DNA from: Candidatus Gastranaerophilales bacterium
Lineage (GTDB): Bacteria; Cyanobacteriota; Vampirovibrionia; Gastranaerophilales; Gastranaerophilaceae
DNA length: 64,000 bases
Assembly: GCA_944323925.1 (NCBI GenBank)
Contig: CALUUI010000008.1
Coordinates: forward strand, 21,740-85,739
Direction of reading: 5' to 3'
The position numbers were made by a program, and so were the translations under genes. A model generated the notes under the pieces. It saw only the letters and a list, made by a program, of their open reading frames with translations, had not been told where the DNA came from and did no database searches. Shown here one piece after another: positions 52,903 through 62,865 of this stretch; the first letter of the stretch is position 1; each line of letters starts with the position of its first letter.

Positions 52903-52987
52903 TTAGTAAACTAATTGATATATAATTTCTGATTTAAAATTCATTCAAATACTTGATTTAAAATTAATTAAAATTTAGTACACTAAA
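52903..52987. promoter_or_regulatory. Paired palindromes and direct repeat before the DNA methyltransferase
   Basis: TTAGTAAACTAA (52903-52914) and TTTAGTACACTAAA (52974-52987) share the core TTAGT-N2-ACTAA. Between them lies a TATAAT box (52921-52926) and two copies of TGATTTAAAATT-N2-TT (52930 and 52954). The second palindrome abuts the start codon. This arrangement suits repression of the methyltransferase promoter and start. Confidence 0.5.
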
Positions 52988-52990
52988 ACC

Positions 52991-53866
52991 ATGGGGAAAG
53001 TAAGTAATTTAAAACAAGTAACAAAAAAGAGTAATACTCTTAAAGTCGTTGATAATAATGCAGTTAAAACAACAGCCTATAGTGATATAAACTTAAAGGC
53101 ATGGCGTGAGTATGACCATATAAAAACTGATACTTTATGGGAATTTCCGTCAAGAGACAGAGAACACGGACATTCAAACGAATATCACGGAAATTATATT
53201 CCGCAGATTGCTCAGCAAATTTATGAACGCTATACCAAAAAAGATGATATAGTATTAGATTTATTTTTTGGATCAGGAACATCAGGAATTGAAGCTATCA
53301 ATATGGGTAGGCGTTGTATTGGTGTTGAGTTGAAGGAAGAGCTGGCAGAGTCAGTATCTGAAAAATTCACACCAAAGCAATTAGTTACGGATGTAAATAT
53401 TATTTGTGGAGATTCAACCTCTGAATTGGCTGTAGAAAAAATTAAAGCTAGATTAGATATTATGGGTAGAAAATCTGCTCAATTATTAATGCTTCATCCG
53501 CCTTATGACGATATTATTAAGTTTTCTGATAAGAAAGAAGATTTATCAAACTGTTCATCAACAGAAGAATTCTATGATTTATTTGAAAAGGTTGCAAGAA
53601 ATGGTTATAATCTTTTAGAAAAAGGTCGGTTTGCAGCCCTAATCATTGGTGATAAGTATGCAAATTCACAACATATTCCGCTTGGTTTTGAATGTATGGC
53701 AAGAATGAATAAATGCGGATTTATTACTAAAGCCATAATTATTAAAGATGTCCAAGGTAATGAACGAGCAAAAGGAAAAACCGCTAATTTATGGCGATAT
53801 AGAGCTTTAGCAGGCGGATTTTATATTTTTAAACATGAATATATTATGGTTTTTCAGAAAGTTTAA
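52991..53866 (+). CDS. Orphan site-specific DNA methyltransferase (N4/N6 type)
   Basis: The 291-residue protein has the SAM motif VLDLFFGSGTSGIEA near 90 and catalytic motif IV MLHPPYDDIIKF, in which His169 replaces the usual Asp of DPPY; this variant is found in a known group of methylases. The C-terminus has TANLWRYRALAGGFYIF. Target recognition region is between these. No restriction gene is adjacent, so it is an orphan. It has no Shine-Dalgarno and sits behind two palindromes. The YggU gene follows 1 base after its stop. Confidence 0.85.
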   Translation: MGKVSNLKQVTKKSNTLKVVDNNAVKTTAYSDINLKAWREYDHIKTDTLWEFPSRDREHGHSNEYHGNYIPQIAQQIYERYTKKDDIVLDLFFGSGTSGIEAINMGRRCIGVELKEELAESVSEKFTPKQLVTDVNIICGDSTSELAVEKIKARLDIMGRKSAQLLMLHPPYDDIIKFSDKKEDLSNCSSTEEFYDLFEKVARNGYNLLEKGRFAALIIGDKYANSQHIPLGFECMARMNKCGFITKAIIIKDVQGNERAKGKTANLWRYRALAGGFYIFKHEYIMVFQKV

Positions 53867-53867
53867 T

Positions 53868-54161
53868 ATGCTAAAAGTGACCGAAGACGGAATAGTTATT
53901 GTCTTAAAAATTATACCGAATTCTTCAATGAATGGATTTGTGTTGACCGAAGACAGTTCTGTTGCAGCAAAACTTAAAGTAACGGCACCGCCAATAGAAA
54001 ACAAGGCTAATAAAGCTGTTATTGAGTATTTATCTAAGTATTTTAAAATTCCTAAAACCTCTATATCAGTTATCAAAGGTGAAACATCGAAAGAAAAGAC
54101 TATTTTATTAAAAACAAAGGATGCTGAAAAAATTAAATTTATTGAACAAACTCTTGGGTAA
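53868..54161 (+). CDS. YggU family (DUF167/UPF0235) protein
   Basis: The 97-residue protein starts at MLKVTEDGIVI, 1 base after the methyltransferase stop, and has the conserved KVTAPPIENKANKAVIEYLSKYF followed by VIKGETSKEKTILL. It is a small protein of unknown function, presumably RNA-binding. A longer frame from 53835 would overlap the methyltransferase gene and lacks a site. Confidence 0.9.
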   Translation: MLKVTEDGIVIVLKIIPNSSMNGFVLTEDSSVAAKLKVTAPPIENKANKAVIEYLSKYFKIPKTSISVIKGETSKEKTILLKTKDAEKIKFIEQTLG

Positions 54162-54164
54162 AAA

Positions 54165-56057
54165 TTAAAAATCTTCAGTATTTAAAATAGAAATGAACTC
54201 CTCAACAAGTTTAGGGTTCCATTTTTTACCTGCATCGCCTTTTATAACTTCGATAGCGCTCTCTTTCTCCAACGCTTTTCTATAAGAACGAGGTTCTTGT
54301 AGTGCAAAATAAGCATCAATTAACAAAATCATTTGTGATTCAAGAGGAATTTGCTCACCTGATAACTCATTAGGATAACCTGTTCCATCCCAGTTTTCAT
54401 GGTGGTTTTCAATAATTGGCAAAATTGTATTCATACCGCTTATTGGTTCTAAGATTTCTCTTGCGGCTATCATAGGATGACTTTTTATTTTATCCTTTTC
54501 TTCTTCAGTAAGTGGTGTTTTCTTTTGAAGCAAATCTTTTGGAATCATTATATTTCCGATATCATAAAGAAGTATTGCAACTTTTAAGTTATCAATCTTA
54601 TCCTTTGGTAAATCAAAACGCTTTGCTAATGAATTAGCCAGAAGAACTTTAGTTTTAGTGTTGCCAAGAGTATAGTTCGGGTTATACAACTTAATAAGCG
54701 TATCTGAAATCGTATATAATCCATCATTGTTAATGCCAAGAGTTTCAAGTTTTTTAGAAATATTATCCGAAACTTCACTTTCAAGCGGTACACGATGCTT
54801 TGCAAGAATATCCATAAACGTATTGAATGCAACTTCTTGCCAAGAAATTTCTTTTGTCGGCTTCGCAAGTGTTACCCTGTTTCTGCCGTCGTGCTTAGAC
54901 TGATACATTGCATGATCAGCCAACTCCATTAACTCATCAACATCATCGGTTTGTTCAAAATATGTTGCAACTCCAAGGCTTGCCGTAATCTTTCCTATTG
55001 TTGGAATATTTTGATTCTCAATAGCTTTTCTTATACGTTCTGCGGCAATCATTGCACCTTCAGAATCAATTCCGGGGAGTATTACATTGAATTCTTCCCC
55101 TCCAATTCTTGCAGCTATATCGACAGAACGGGCATTGTTTTTAAGCACATCACCTATTGTTTTTATTGCTATATCACCATAATTATGCCCATATTTATCA
55201 TTTATTTGCTTTAAATAATCTAAATCTAATCCGATTATAGAGAATTTTTGGTTTTGACGATTTGCCCTTAATGCTTCTTTTTTAATGAAATCTTCAAAAT
55301 AACGTCTATTGTATAATCCTGTCAATGGATCACTTATAGCTTGTGATTTTACAGCTTGAAATAAGTTTGAAATTGTTATAGCAAGTTCAATCTGCCTTGC
55401 AAATAATCCCAAAAACCTTATTTCTGCATCTGTTGTAGCTTCTCTTTTTGATAAGATTACTAGTGAACCGTAATGAGATTTATCAGTCGTAAGTGGAATA
55501 AGAATACAAGATTTACATCCTGTATTTTTAAACAATTGATCAAGATTTTCGGGATTTATCTCAGGTAAAAAGTTATATAAGCACTCGCTAAAATTGTTTG
55601 TATGATAAATTTTGTTATTCTTTAAATAATTGTCGTAATACTCTGTTCCTTGATAAGAAACCCTAGCCTCATATAATGGAAGGTTCATTTCAAGTTGAAT
55701 TTTAGAACTAAAATCATCGTCAGAGTGCGCAATAACTTCTAAATATTGTTTTCCATCTTCAATGAAAGTTCTCATAATACAACTGTGAAGATATCCCAGT
55801 TCAGTTTGCAGGCTGTTTACTATTGCATTAAGTACTCCAGATATAGGCTTAGAAGCTGTCATCATGTCTAATATATGCTGTAATGTTAACATTTGTCGAT
55901 TAGCGGTTTCTAAATCTTTTGTACGCTTCTCGATTTCAGCTTCCAGTTTTTTATTAAGTTCATATATCTCTTTATAACGCTTTTCGCCAAGATATATTCC
56001 TGATTCTAAGTCATTGATTTGCTTATTGAATTCTTTTAATTTTTTTAAAAAATCCAC
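54165..56057 (-). CDS. GAF-GGDEF-HD-GYP protein with Tyr in place of the HD histidine
   Basis: A 630-residue protein: N-terminal coiled coil (1-60), GAF-like sensor (70-225), GGDEF domain (about 235-395) with intact R-I-GGEEF, then an HD-GYP domain (about 440-610). The HD-GYP HHENWDGTGYP motif is canonical, but the metal-binding His-Asp pair reads L-Y498-D499-IGN instead of HDIGK. It may synthesise c-di-GMP but the phosphodiesterase is doubtful. No membrane segment. It is the first gene on the minus strand of the signalling cluster. Confidence 0.88.
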   Translation of the reverse strand: MDFLKKLKEFNKQINDLESGIYLGEKRYKEIYELNKKLEAEIEKRTKDLETANRQMLTLQHILDMMTASKPISGVLNAIVNSLQTELGYLHSCIMRTFIEDGKQYLEVIAHSDDDFSSKIQLEMNLPLYEARVSYQGTEYYDNYLKNNKIYHTNNFSECLYNFLPEINPENLDQLFKNTGCKSCILIPLTTDKSHYGSLVILSKREATTDAEIRFLGLFARQIELAITISNLFQAVKSQAISDPLTGLYNRRYFEDFIKKEALRANRQNQKFSIIGLDLDYLKQINDKYGHNYGDIAIKTIGDVLKNNARSVDIAARIGGEEFNVILPGIDSEGAMIAAERIRKAIENQNIPTIGKITASLGVATYFEQTDDVDELMELADHAMYQSKHDGRNRVTLAKPTKEISWQEVAFNTFMDILAKHRVPLESEVSDNISKKLETLGINNDGLYTISDTLIKLYNPNYTLGNTKTKVLLANSLAKRFDLPKDKIDNLKVAILLYDIGNIMIPKDLLQKKTPLTEEEKDKIKSHPMIAAREILEPISGMNTILPIIENHHENWDGTGYPNELSGEQIPLESQMILLIDAYFALQEPRSYRKALEKESAIEVIKGDAGKKWNPKLVEEFISILNTEDF

Positions 56058-56188
56058 AGACTACCTCTTTTGCAAGAATAATTATAGCATATTTTTGCCT
56101 AAAAAACAGCTATATTGCGCCCGTTTTGTAAAATAATGTAAAAGCTCTTACTTTTGAATTTTTTTATATTATATTTAAAAATTTTATT

Positions 56189-57184
56189 TTACATATCAGT
56201 GATGAATAATCTTTTATCCTTGAGCATTCTGTCTATATTTAATATAGTATGGACTTTTTCATTGTAAATGATGTCGTAGCAATTACTTGTTTCACTATTT
56301 TTAGGAATTACTTCATCAGGGATTTCAAAAAGTTCATTAATTTTATCAATTTGTAGAGCAAGAGTTAAATCTTCATTCTCAACAATAATTAGAGGCTTTT
56401 TTTCGTCTTTGTCATCAGGTTTCATACCTAAAAAACATTTTAAGTCTATTACTGCAATAAAATCCCCTCTTAGGTTCATTATTCCTTTTATGAAGTCAGG
56501 AGTGCAAGGTACATTTGAAATAGTAGTATCTTTTAAAACCTCTTTTATGTATTGTAGCTTTATTCCATAATTATTGTTATTAAGTAAAAAAGAAATAAAT
56601 TTGTCTTTAGTGTAAATCTCGTGAACAAATTGAAATTTTTCTTTTTCAATGAGTTGTGCCGCTCTATCAGCCATAAGAGCTTGAGCCTCATTTTCTTTAG
56701 GGAATAAACTCTGTACATCATAAGATTCAAAAGAATCATTTCCTTTTATGATATTTTCTAAAGAAAAGATATTTATGATAAATATGGTTTCATCATTGAA
56801 TTTGTAAAGAGCATCGATTAACATCTTTTTATCAACAAATGGTAATGAATCAACTTTACTGGCAACAAAAGGTAAAATACCTTCAACTTTATCAACAATA
56901 ATACCAATAATAGTCTCATCAGTTTTAATAATAAGTACTTCATTTGTTGTGTTATATGGTTCAGGCTGAATATTTAAATAAAATCTAATATCAACAACAT
57001 TAATAACAAAATTGTTGTATTTCATAAGTCCAACAATGTTGTTAGGCAGTTTTTGAGGATAATCAAGTAAAGGAAGTTTAATAATTTCTAATACGCAATT
57101 AGAATTAACTGCGTATTTAATATTTCCGACGCTAAAATAAAGATGATTATTTTTGTTTTGCTCAATAAGGAACTCACTGCTCAT
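56189..57184 (-). CDS. Double CheW-domain protein
   Basis: The 331-residue protein contains two CheW beta-barrel domains (about 10-150 and 185-325). Markers are YFSVGNIKYAVNSNCVLEII and NNIVGLMKYNNFVINVVDI in the first, and YGIKLQYIKEVLK then IKGIMNLRGDFIAVIDL in the second. CheW couples receptors to CheA; two linked copies are seen in chemosensory arrays with large CheA proteins. The REC-GGDEF gene upstream overlaps its start by 11 bases. Confidence 0.9.
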   Translation of the reverse strand: MSSEFLIEQNKNNHLYFSVGNIKYAVNSNCVLEIIKLPLLDYPQKLPNNIVGLMKYNNFVINVVDIRFYLNIQPEPYNTTNEVLIIKTDETIIGIIVDKVEGILPFVASKVDSLPFVDKKMLIDALYKFNDETIFIINIFSLENIIKGNDSFESYDVQSLFPKENEAQALMADRAAQLIEKEKFQFVHEIYTKDKFISFLLNNNNYGIKLQYIKEVLKDTTISNVPCTPDFIKGIMNLRGDFIAVIDLKCFLGMKPDDKDEKKPLIIVENEDLTLALQIDKINELFEIPDEVIPKNSETSNCYDIIYNEKVHTILNIDRMLKDKRLFITDM

Positions 57185-58628
57185 AAACCATTACCCTGTT
57201 TCTTCCGGCTTCTTTAGCTTTATATAATGCCTCATCAGCAGATTTTAATATAGCAGTATGAGTTTCAAATTCTTGATAATTCATACTTAAACCAATACTA
57301 ACCGTTTGATGAGTTTTTATACCGTTATAATCAAATTCAAAATCTTCAATTGCCTGTCGTAGTCTTTGTATAGGAATAAGCGCATTATCAATATAAGTTT
57401 CCGGCATTATAATAACAAGCTCTTCACCGCCATATCTATAAAGTAAGTCTGTTTTTCTGAATGAATTTTTAAGAATATCTGCAACAGCTTTTAACACATA
57501 ATCACCGTATTGGTGCCCGTATGTATCATTAACTTTTTTGAAGAAGTCAATATCAAGAATTGCCAGACTAAAGTTTGACGGATGCCTTTTAGTACGGTTA
57601 AATTCTTGTTCAAGATTAAGCTCAAATTGTCGACGGTTGTATAGTCCGGTTAAACCATCAAGTACAGACATAAGCTCTTTTTCTGAATACTGATATTTCA
57701 TTTTAAAAATAGTCAACAATTCAGTAATCATAATGTCAAAGAACTTGAACGAAGAATAATTGATATCTTCTTTGGTATAGAAACAAATACCGCCAATAAG
57801 TTTTTTATCATAAATTAAAGGAATAACGATTTTAGATGCAAAGTCACTATATTCGTATTCTACTTCTTTTCCAAAAAGAACTCTAACAATTTCAAATTTT
57901 GGAGATTTAATTTCTTTATATTCTGATAATTTTTTGAAAAAGTCATAATGAATATCAGAAAGAACTCTCTTAGAAACGTTTCTGCCTAAAGTATCCAAAT
58001 ATAAAATATTTTCTCCCAATGTATCAGGCGAAGGGAAGAAAATACCAGCAATATTATATTCCATAAAAGAGCTTAACAACGAAAAAATCTTTTCAACCAT
58101 AACTTTTTCGTAATTTAAAAAGTCGCTAAGGTTTCTAAATTCATTAGAAAATACAGTTTTAAGTAATAAATCATTAAGAACATTGTTAAGATGAGTTTGC
58201 GCAGAATCTCTTGTTATAATTTGATGTTGCAAGTTTTCTTTATAGTCCTGAGAAACAGGATATCGTTTAATAATAGAAGTAACATGCCCATACAATTCTT
58301 CAAAATCAATACTTTTTGATAAAAATAATTGCGCCCCTGATTTTTTACCCCAAAATTTATCAATTTTTTTGTCTAAAATTGTAAGTAAAATAATTGGTAT
58401 TTGTTTAGTATCATCAGTATTTTTAAGCATCCTGCAAAGCTGATATCCATTGATGTTAGGCATCACGACATCTGCAATAATCAAGTCAGGGTATGTCTCG
58501 TAAACCTTTTGATAGCCTTCAATGCCGTCAACAGCTGTAACTACTTCAAACCCTTTGTTTTCGAGTTTATCTTTTAAAAATTTAAGTTGAGTCTCACTAT
58601 CCTCAATAACAAGAATTCTTGGTGACAT
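57174..58628 (-). CDS. Response regulator with receiver, central sensor-like and GGDEF domains
   Basis: The 484-residue protein opens with a receiver domain with RILVIEDSETQLK and Asp53 in LIIADVVMPNINGY, continues with a GAF-like region (about 130-315), and ends with a GGDEF domain containing RYGGEELVIIMP. The Leu in place of the last Phe of GGEEF is unusual but may be tolerated. Phosphorylation by the neighbouring CheA hybrid is a reasonable hypothesis. It shares an 11-base overlap with the double CheW gene. The start lies 84 bases from the divergent chemoreceptor gene. Confidence 0.9.
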   Translation of the reverse strand: MSPRILVIEDSETQLKFLKDKLENKGFEVVTAVDGIEGYQKVYETYPDLIIADVVMPNINGYQLCRMLKNTDDTKQIPIILLTILDKKIDKFWGKKSGAQLFLSKSIDFEELYGHVTSIIKRYPVSQDYKENLQHQIITRDSAQTHLNNVLNDLLLKTVFSNEFRNLSDFLNYEKVMVEKIFSLLSSFMEYNIAGIFFPSPDTLGENILYLDTLGRNVSKRVLSDIHYDFFKKLSEYKEIKSPKFEIVRVLFGKEVEYEYSDFASKIVIPLIYDKKLIGGICFYTKEDINYSSFKFFDIMITELLTIFKMKYQYSEKELMSVLDGLTGLYNRRQFELNLEQEFNRTKRHPSNFSLAILDIDFFKKVNDTYGHQYGDYVLKAVADILKNSFRKTDLLYRYGGEELVIIMPETYIDNALIPIQRLRQAIEDFEFDYNGIKTHQTVSIGLSMNYQEFETHTAILKSADEALYKAKEAGRNRVMVYEQ

Positions 58629-58712
58629 TTTGACCTTCCAATTTTATAGTTTTTATTATACAATTATTTTATAATAAATTGGAAGAAAATACCATACTTT
58701 GGGGGGCGAAAC

Positions 58713-59759
58713 GTGAGAATTTCATTAAAGTCTGTTTTAGAAAAAAGATTATTAACTAAATTCATAATGGATTTAGGTGTATTTGTAATAGTATGTATGC
58801 TATTCAGTGGTTTTATGATAAAGCAAAATATAGAAGCCTATGACATATTGGTATGCATAATGATAAGTGTACTCTTTTTTGCAGTAGCGGAAGTATTTAC
58901 GAATCGTTGGTTTGCATTAAAATTAAACAAAAGTTTAGGCAAACAGGCCGGAACAATGTCAGATGTAATGACGGATGTATTAGAATCAATAAATAAAGAA
59001 CGAGGAAATATTGGCAGTTATTCTTCAGGGCTTCAGACTAGCATAGCATCAATAGATAAAATGAAAAATTATTTAGAGCAAATTATTTTAACTTCGCAAT
59101 CAGCAGAAAAATATACAGGTCAATCATTAAGTGTGTCACAAAAAGAATATGATTTTATAAATGCGAATATAGAAAAAATGGTAGTTTTACGCCAAAAAAT
59201 TCAAATGATAGCAGAGTTAGTATTGGAATTGTCCGAACACACTCAACAAATAGGCAGTACAATAGGAGTAGTAGAAGATATAGCAGAACAAACAAATATG
59301 TTGGCATTAAATGCAGCAGTAGAGGCAGCGAGAGCAGGCGAGCACGGTAAAGGTTTTGCTGTTGTTGCAGGTGAAATCAGAAAACTTGCTGATGAATCAA
59401 AGCAAGCAATTACTAAGATAACATCGTTAACAAGCAATATTCAATATGCGACTAATTCTACAGTTATGGCAACAGAAGAAGGTTCAAAAGAGATTGAAGC
59501 AGTATTAAAAGAAATTAACTCAATTAGTTCTAATTCTGAAAAATTGGTTCATTTAGTTGGGGAAATCCAAACTTCTTTTGATACTATTAATACAAATTCG
59601 AAGAAACAAGATGAGTTGTTGAATAAACTTTCGCAGGCATTAGAAGAAACTCAAACCGGTTCGGAGAGAATAATAAAAACATTAGATATTAGTACAGATA
59701 AGTTAGCAGAAATTAATAGTATTTCAAATGATATAAAAAATTCTGTAGCAGAGGAATAA
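58713..59759 (+). CDS. Methyl-accepting chemotaxis protein without a sensor domain
   Basis: This 348-residue receptor has two membrane helices (about 17-38 and 45-63) with almost no periplasmic loop and no ligand domain or HAMP. The signalling hairpin tip reads [38 protein letters not shown], which binds CheA and CheW. Start is GTG with GGGGGGCG upstream. CheA follows 3 bases after the stop. Signals must come from the membrane or a partner protein. Confidence 0.93.
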   Translation: MRISLKSVLEKRLLTKFIMDLGVFVIVCMLFSGFMIKQNIEAYDILVCIMISVLFFAVAEVFTNRWFALKLNKSLGKQAGTMSDVMTDVLESINKERGNIGSYSSGLQTSIASIDKMKNYLEQIILTSQSAEKYTGQSLSVSQKEYDFINANIEKMVVLRQKIQMIAELVLELSEHTQQIGSTIGVVEDIAEQTNMLALNAAVEAARAGEHGKGFAVVAGEIRKLADESKQAITKITSLTSNIQYATNSTVMATEEGSKEIEAVLKEINSISSNSEKLVHLVGEIQTSFDTINTNSKKQDELLNKLSQALEETQTGSERIIKTLDISTDKLAEINSISNDIKNSVAEE

Positions 59760-59762
59760 GAT

Positions 59763-62726
59763 TTGGAATATTCAGAAAAAGAGTTAAAAGAGTTATTCGA
59801 AGTTTTTCAAACAGAAACGGACGAATTAATCCAGTCTTTGTTTGAAAAGTTTTCGCAGCTTGAAAAGGCTTTAGACGATAAAGAGTTATTGATAGATATA
59901 TTTCGCGATGTCCACGGATTAAAAGGCGCTGTAAGAATGATAGGTTTTGAAAATATTCAAAATCTTATACATTTAGTAGAAGATATAATAAGCGGAATTC
60001 GTGATAATCTTATTCCTATATCAACAGACATTGTATATGTAATGACGGATACAATAGAATTAGTTTCTCATTACATAAAAGAATCTATAAAACGCAAAAA
60101 AGAGTATATAGATGTTCAGTTTCAAGAAATGATAGATAAACTGGAAGCTATTAATAAACAGCAAATGTTGCATTTTGATATAGGAGAAACATTAGAAAAA
60201 AAAGAAAATAACTCTGGGTCAATATCTCAGGGGGATATAGAATCAATATTACCATTATCTGTTCAGGATCATGTAAACTCATTATTTTCAAAGGCTTTCG
60301 AAATCTTAGATGCAATAATTCCCGAAGTAGTATGTGAGGAAATAAGAGATCTATTTATCGTAATAGATGAATTATATAACAGTTTTCAAGGTAAAGAGTT
60401 TTATGAGGTAAAAGCTCCATTAGAAAGTATAAAAGTAAAATTGGAGTTTGTTCAGAGCAGTTCTTGCGAGCTGACTATTAGTGAAATTCTTGAGATAAGA
60501 AATAATTTAGGAATTGCGACATCTAAATATACATCATTTTGTATGGATAGTCAAAATGCAATTTCGTTTCCGGAGATAGCAGAAAAAATATATTCTTTAC
60601 AAAATAATAATATTTATATCTCCGAAATAATAGATGAACTTAATCAAATAAAAGTTATTAATACTGATCAAACAATAAATGAAATAATATCATTAGTAAT
60701 TGATATATTAAACTTTATAAAAGATAATGATATTTCACTGGAAGAACAAATGGTGTTAACACTAAAAAACAGTATAGAAAGTTGTGCAACATCAGGAGAT
60801 AATGTAGATATAGAATTAATACTACAACAGTTGGAAATAACCAAACAGCTTCTGGAATTAGATTATAAAAAAGATATTGGAATAATTGAAACCAAAGGTT
60901 TTTCAACAAAGGCTCAAGCAAATAATGCAAATAATAACAACAATAATGAAATAAAGAATTTGCATGTAAATTCTGCAAAGTTAGATATGTTGATTAATCA
61001 ACTAGGTGAATTAATAATAACAAAGATAAAGACCGAAAAGCATTTGGATAAAATAGATTCAATCCGTCTTTCAAGTGAGTTGTGGCAAAAAGATTTATTA
61101 AAGGCAATAAACCATTTAAAATATTACCATCGAAAATATTTACAAGTAAATACAGTCGATCAGTTTTCTATAACGTTTGTAAAACAAATATTTATGTTAT
61201 TGTCAGAGGTATCGCAAAACCTATCCAAAACGATTTATGATTTGACGTCGTTGGCGAGAGTAACAAAAGAAGATGACATGAAAATGCGCCTGATAATAGA
61301 TGAAATGGAATCAATGGTGAAAAATATCAGAGTGCTACCAATTTCAACAGTATTGCATTCTTTTTCAAGAATGGTAAGAGATATAGCGAATGAAAAAAAT
61401 AAGCAAATAGAGTTTGTAATAGAAGACAATGATACAAGCGCAGATAAGAAAATAGTAGAAGAAATAAAAACGCCATTAATTCATATATTAAGAAATGCAA
61501 TAGATCACGGAATAGAGCATCCAGAGGATCGCCGAGCAAAAGGCAAAAATCCTATGGGAAAAATAATGTTGTGCGCTCGACAAGATGATAATAAAGTTAT
61601 TTTAGATATAATAGATGACGGTCAAGGTTTTAACTTGGAAAAGATAAAAGACAGGGCTTTAAGCCACGGATTTTTAACCCAAGAAGAAATTGATTCAATG
61701 ACCGATGAAGAAATAATGAATATAATCTTCTGGCCAGGGTTCACGACCGGAGATACGATAACAAGTATTTCAGGTAGAGGCATAGGTTTAGATGTAGTAA
61801 AAACAAAGATTTCACAGCTAAATGGAAAAGTAAAAATTATTTCAGAATTTGGAAAAGGAAGTTGTGTACATATAGAAATACCTGTGACGATGACAACATT
61901 ACGAGTATTTCTGGTAAAAGTATCAAATCAAACCTTTGCAATTCCGATACAAGTAATTTCTACATTTATTCTAAAGAAGTTTGAAGATATAGTATCAAAT
62001 AACGGGAATTTATCAATTCAGCATAACGGAGAAATTTTACCGGTATATTATTTGTCAGATATATTAAACTTGGAGTCAGCAGAAAGACGAGAGAAAGAAA
62101 TAATATTGATAATAGAATCAGAACAAAAGCAAATAGGATTAATAGTAGATGCTCTATTTGGCGACCAAGATATTCTCCAAAAGAAATTAGCACCACCATT
62201 GTATAAAGTAAAAAATATTTCTGGAATAACAAACTTGGCATCAGGTGAACTGTGTTTGATACTCAATATACAAGAAATGGTAAAAAATATAGGAAATTAT
62301 GCAGATAAAAATATATCACAAAAAGTTTTATCATCAGATGTCTTGTCATATAAACGAATATTAATAGTAGATGACTCTTTAACAACACGAACAATGGAAA
62401 AAAATATATTGAAGGGCGCCGGTTATAAAACGGATGAAGCAGATGATCCATTTGATGCCTTTAATAAACTGAAATTAAATCACTATGACTTAATAGTAAG
62501 TGATATATCAATGCCTAAAATGGATGGAATTGAGTTTTTGACAAGGTTAAAAAGCGATGAAATGTATGCGGATATACCGGTAGTGATAGTAAGTAGCTTG
62601 ATAGATAAAGAAGTTTCCAAGAAAGTGCTAGACTTAGGAGCAGAAACTTGTATAGCCAAAAATGATTTTTATCAAAAATCATTTTTGGACATAATAGCAA
62701 AACTATTAATGAAACACCATAATTAA
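59763..62726 (+). CDS. CheA-type hybrid histidine kinase with C-terminal receiver
   Basis: The 987-residue protein begins with TTG after AGGA; the first internal ATG would remove the phosphotransfer domain. Hpt: VHGLKGAVRMIGF with His51. Then a long variable region (120-400) with Asn-rich linker, a dimerisation domain, a HATPase (about 510-690) with HILRNAIDHGIEHPEDRR and SGRGIGLDVVK, a CheW-like domain and a REC domain with D914 in LIVSDISMPKMDG. This is the domain order of ChpA/PixL-type kinases of pilus or surface chemosensing. No cheY is seen. Confidence 0.95.
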   Translation: MEYSEKELKELFEVFQTETDELIQSLFEKFSQLEKALDDKELLIDIFRDVHGLKGAVRMIGFENIQNLIHLVEDIISGIRDNLIPISTDIVYVMTDTIELVSHYIKESIKRKKEYIDVQFQEMIDKLEAINKQQMLHFDIGETLEKKENNSGSISQGDIESILPLSVQDHVNSLFSKAFEILDAIIPEVVCEEIRDLFIVIDELYNSFQGKEFYEVKAPLESIKVKLEFVQSSSCELTISEILEIRNNLGIATSKYTSFCMDSQNAISFPEIAEKIYSLQNNNIYISEIIDELNQIKVINTDQTINEIISLVIDILNFIKDNDISLEEQMVLTLKNSIESCATSGDNVDIELILQQLEITKQLLELDYKKDIGIIETKGFSTKAQANNANNNNNNEIKNLHVNSAKLDMLINQLGELIITKIKTEKHLDKIDSIRLSSELWQKDLLKAINHLKYYHRKYLQVNTVDQFSITFVKQIFMLLSEVSQNLSKTIYDLTSLARVTKEDDMKMRLIIDEMESMVKNIRVLPISTVLHSFSRMVRDIANEKNKQIEFVIEDNDTSADKKIVEEIKTPLIHILRNAIDHGIEHPEDRRAKGKNPMGKIMLCARQDDNKVILDIIDDGQGFNLEKIKDRALSHGFLTQEEIDSMTDEEIMNIIFWPGFTTGDTITSISGRGIGLDVVKTKISQLNGKVKIISEFGKGSCVHIEIPVTMTTLRVFLVKVSNQTFAIPIQVISTFILKKFEDIVSNNGNLSIQHNGEILPVYYLSDILNLESAERREKEIILIIESEQKQIGLIVDALFGDQDILQKKLAPPLYKVKNISGITNLASGELCLILNIQEMVKNIGNYADKNISQKVLSSDVLSYKRILIVDDSLTTRTMEKNILKGAGYKTDEADDPFDAFNKLKLNHYDLIVSDISMPKMDGIEFLTRLKSDEMYADIPVVIVSSLIDKEVSKKVLDLGAETCIAKNDFYQKSFLDIIAKLLMKHHN

Positions 62727-62865
62727 CAATAAAACCAACTAATAAAACGAGAGAAATGTAAAATTTTGTTAAGAAAATACAGAATAATTGTAAATTTTAC
62801 AAATTATCTATTTTTATAGTATTATATAAAAGAAAGTTACTAGAGATATAAAGGAGGCTTATGAA

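Noticed and set aside
62727..62865. Riboswitch upstream of speH
   Set aside because: The AT-rich leader shows no conserved aptamer that I can recognise.
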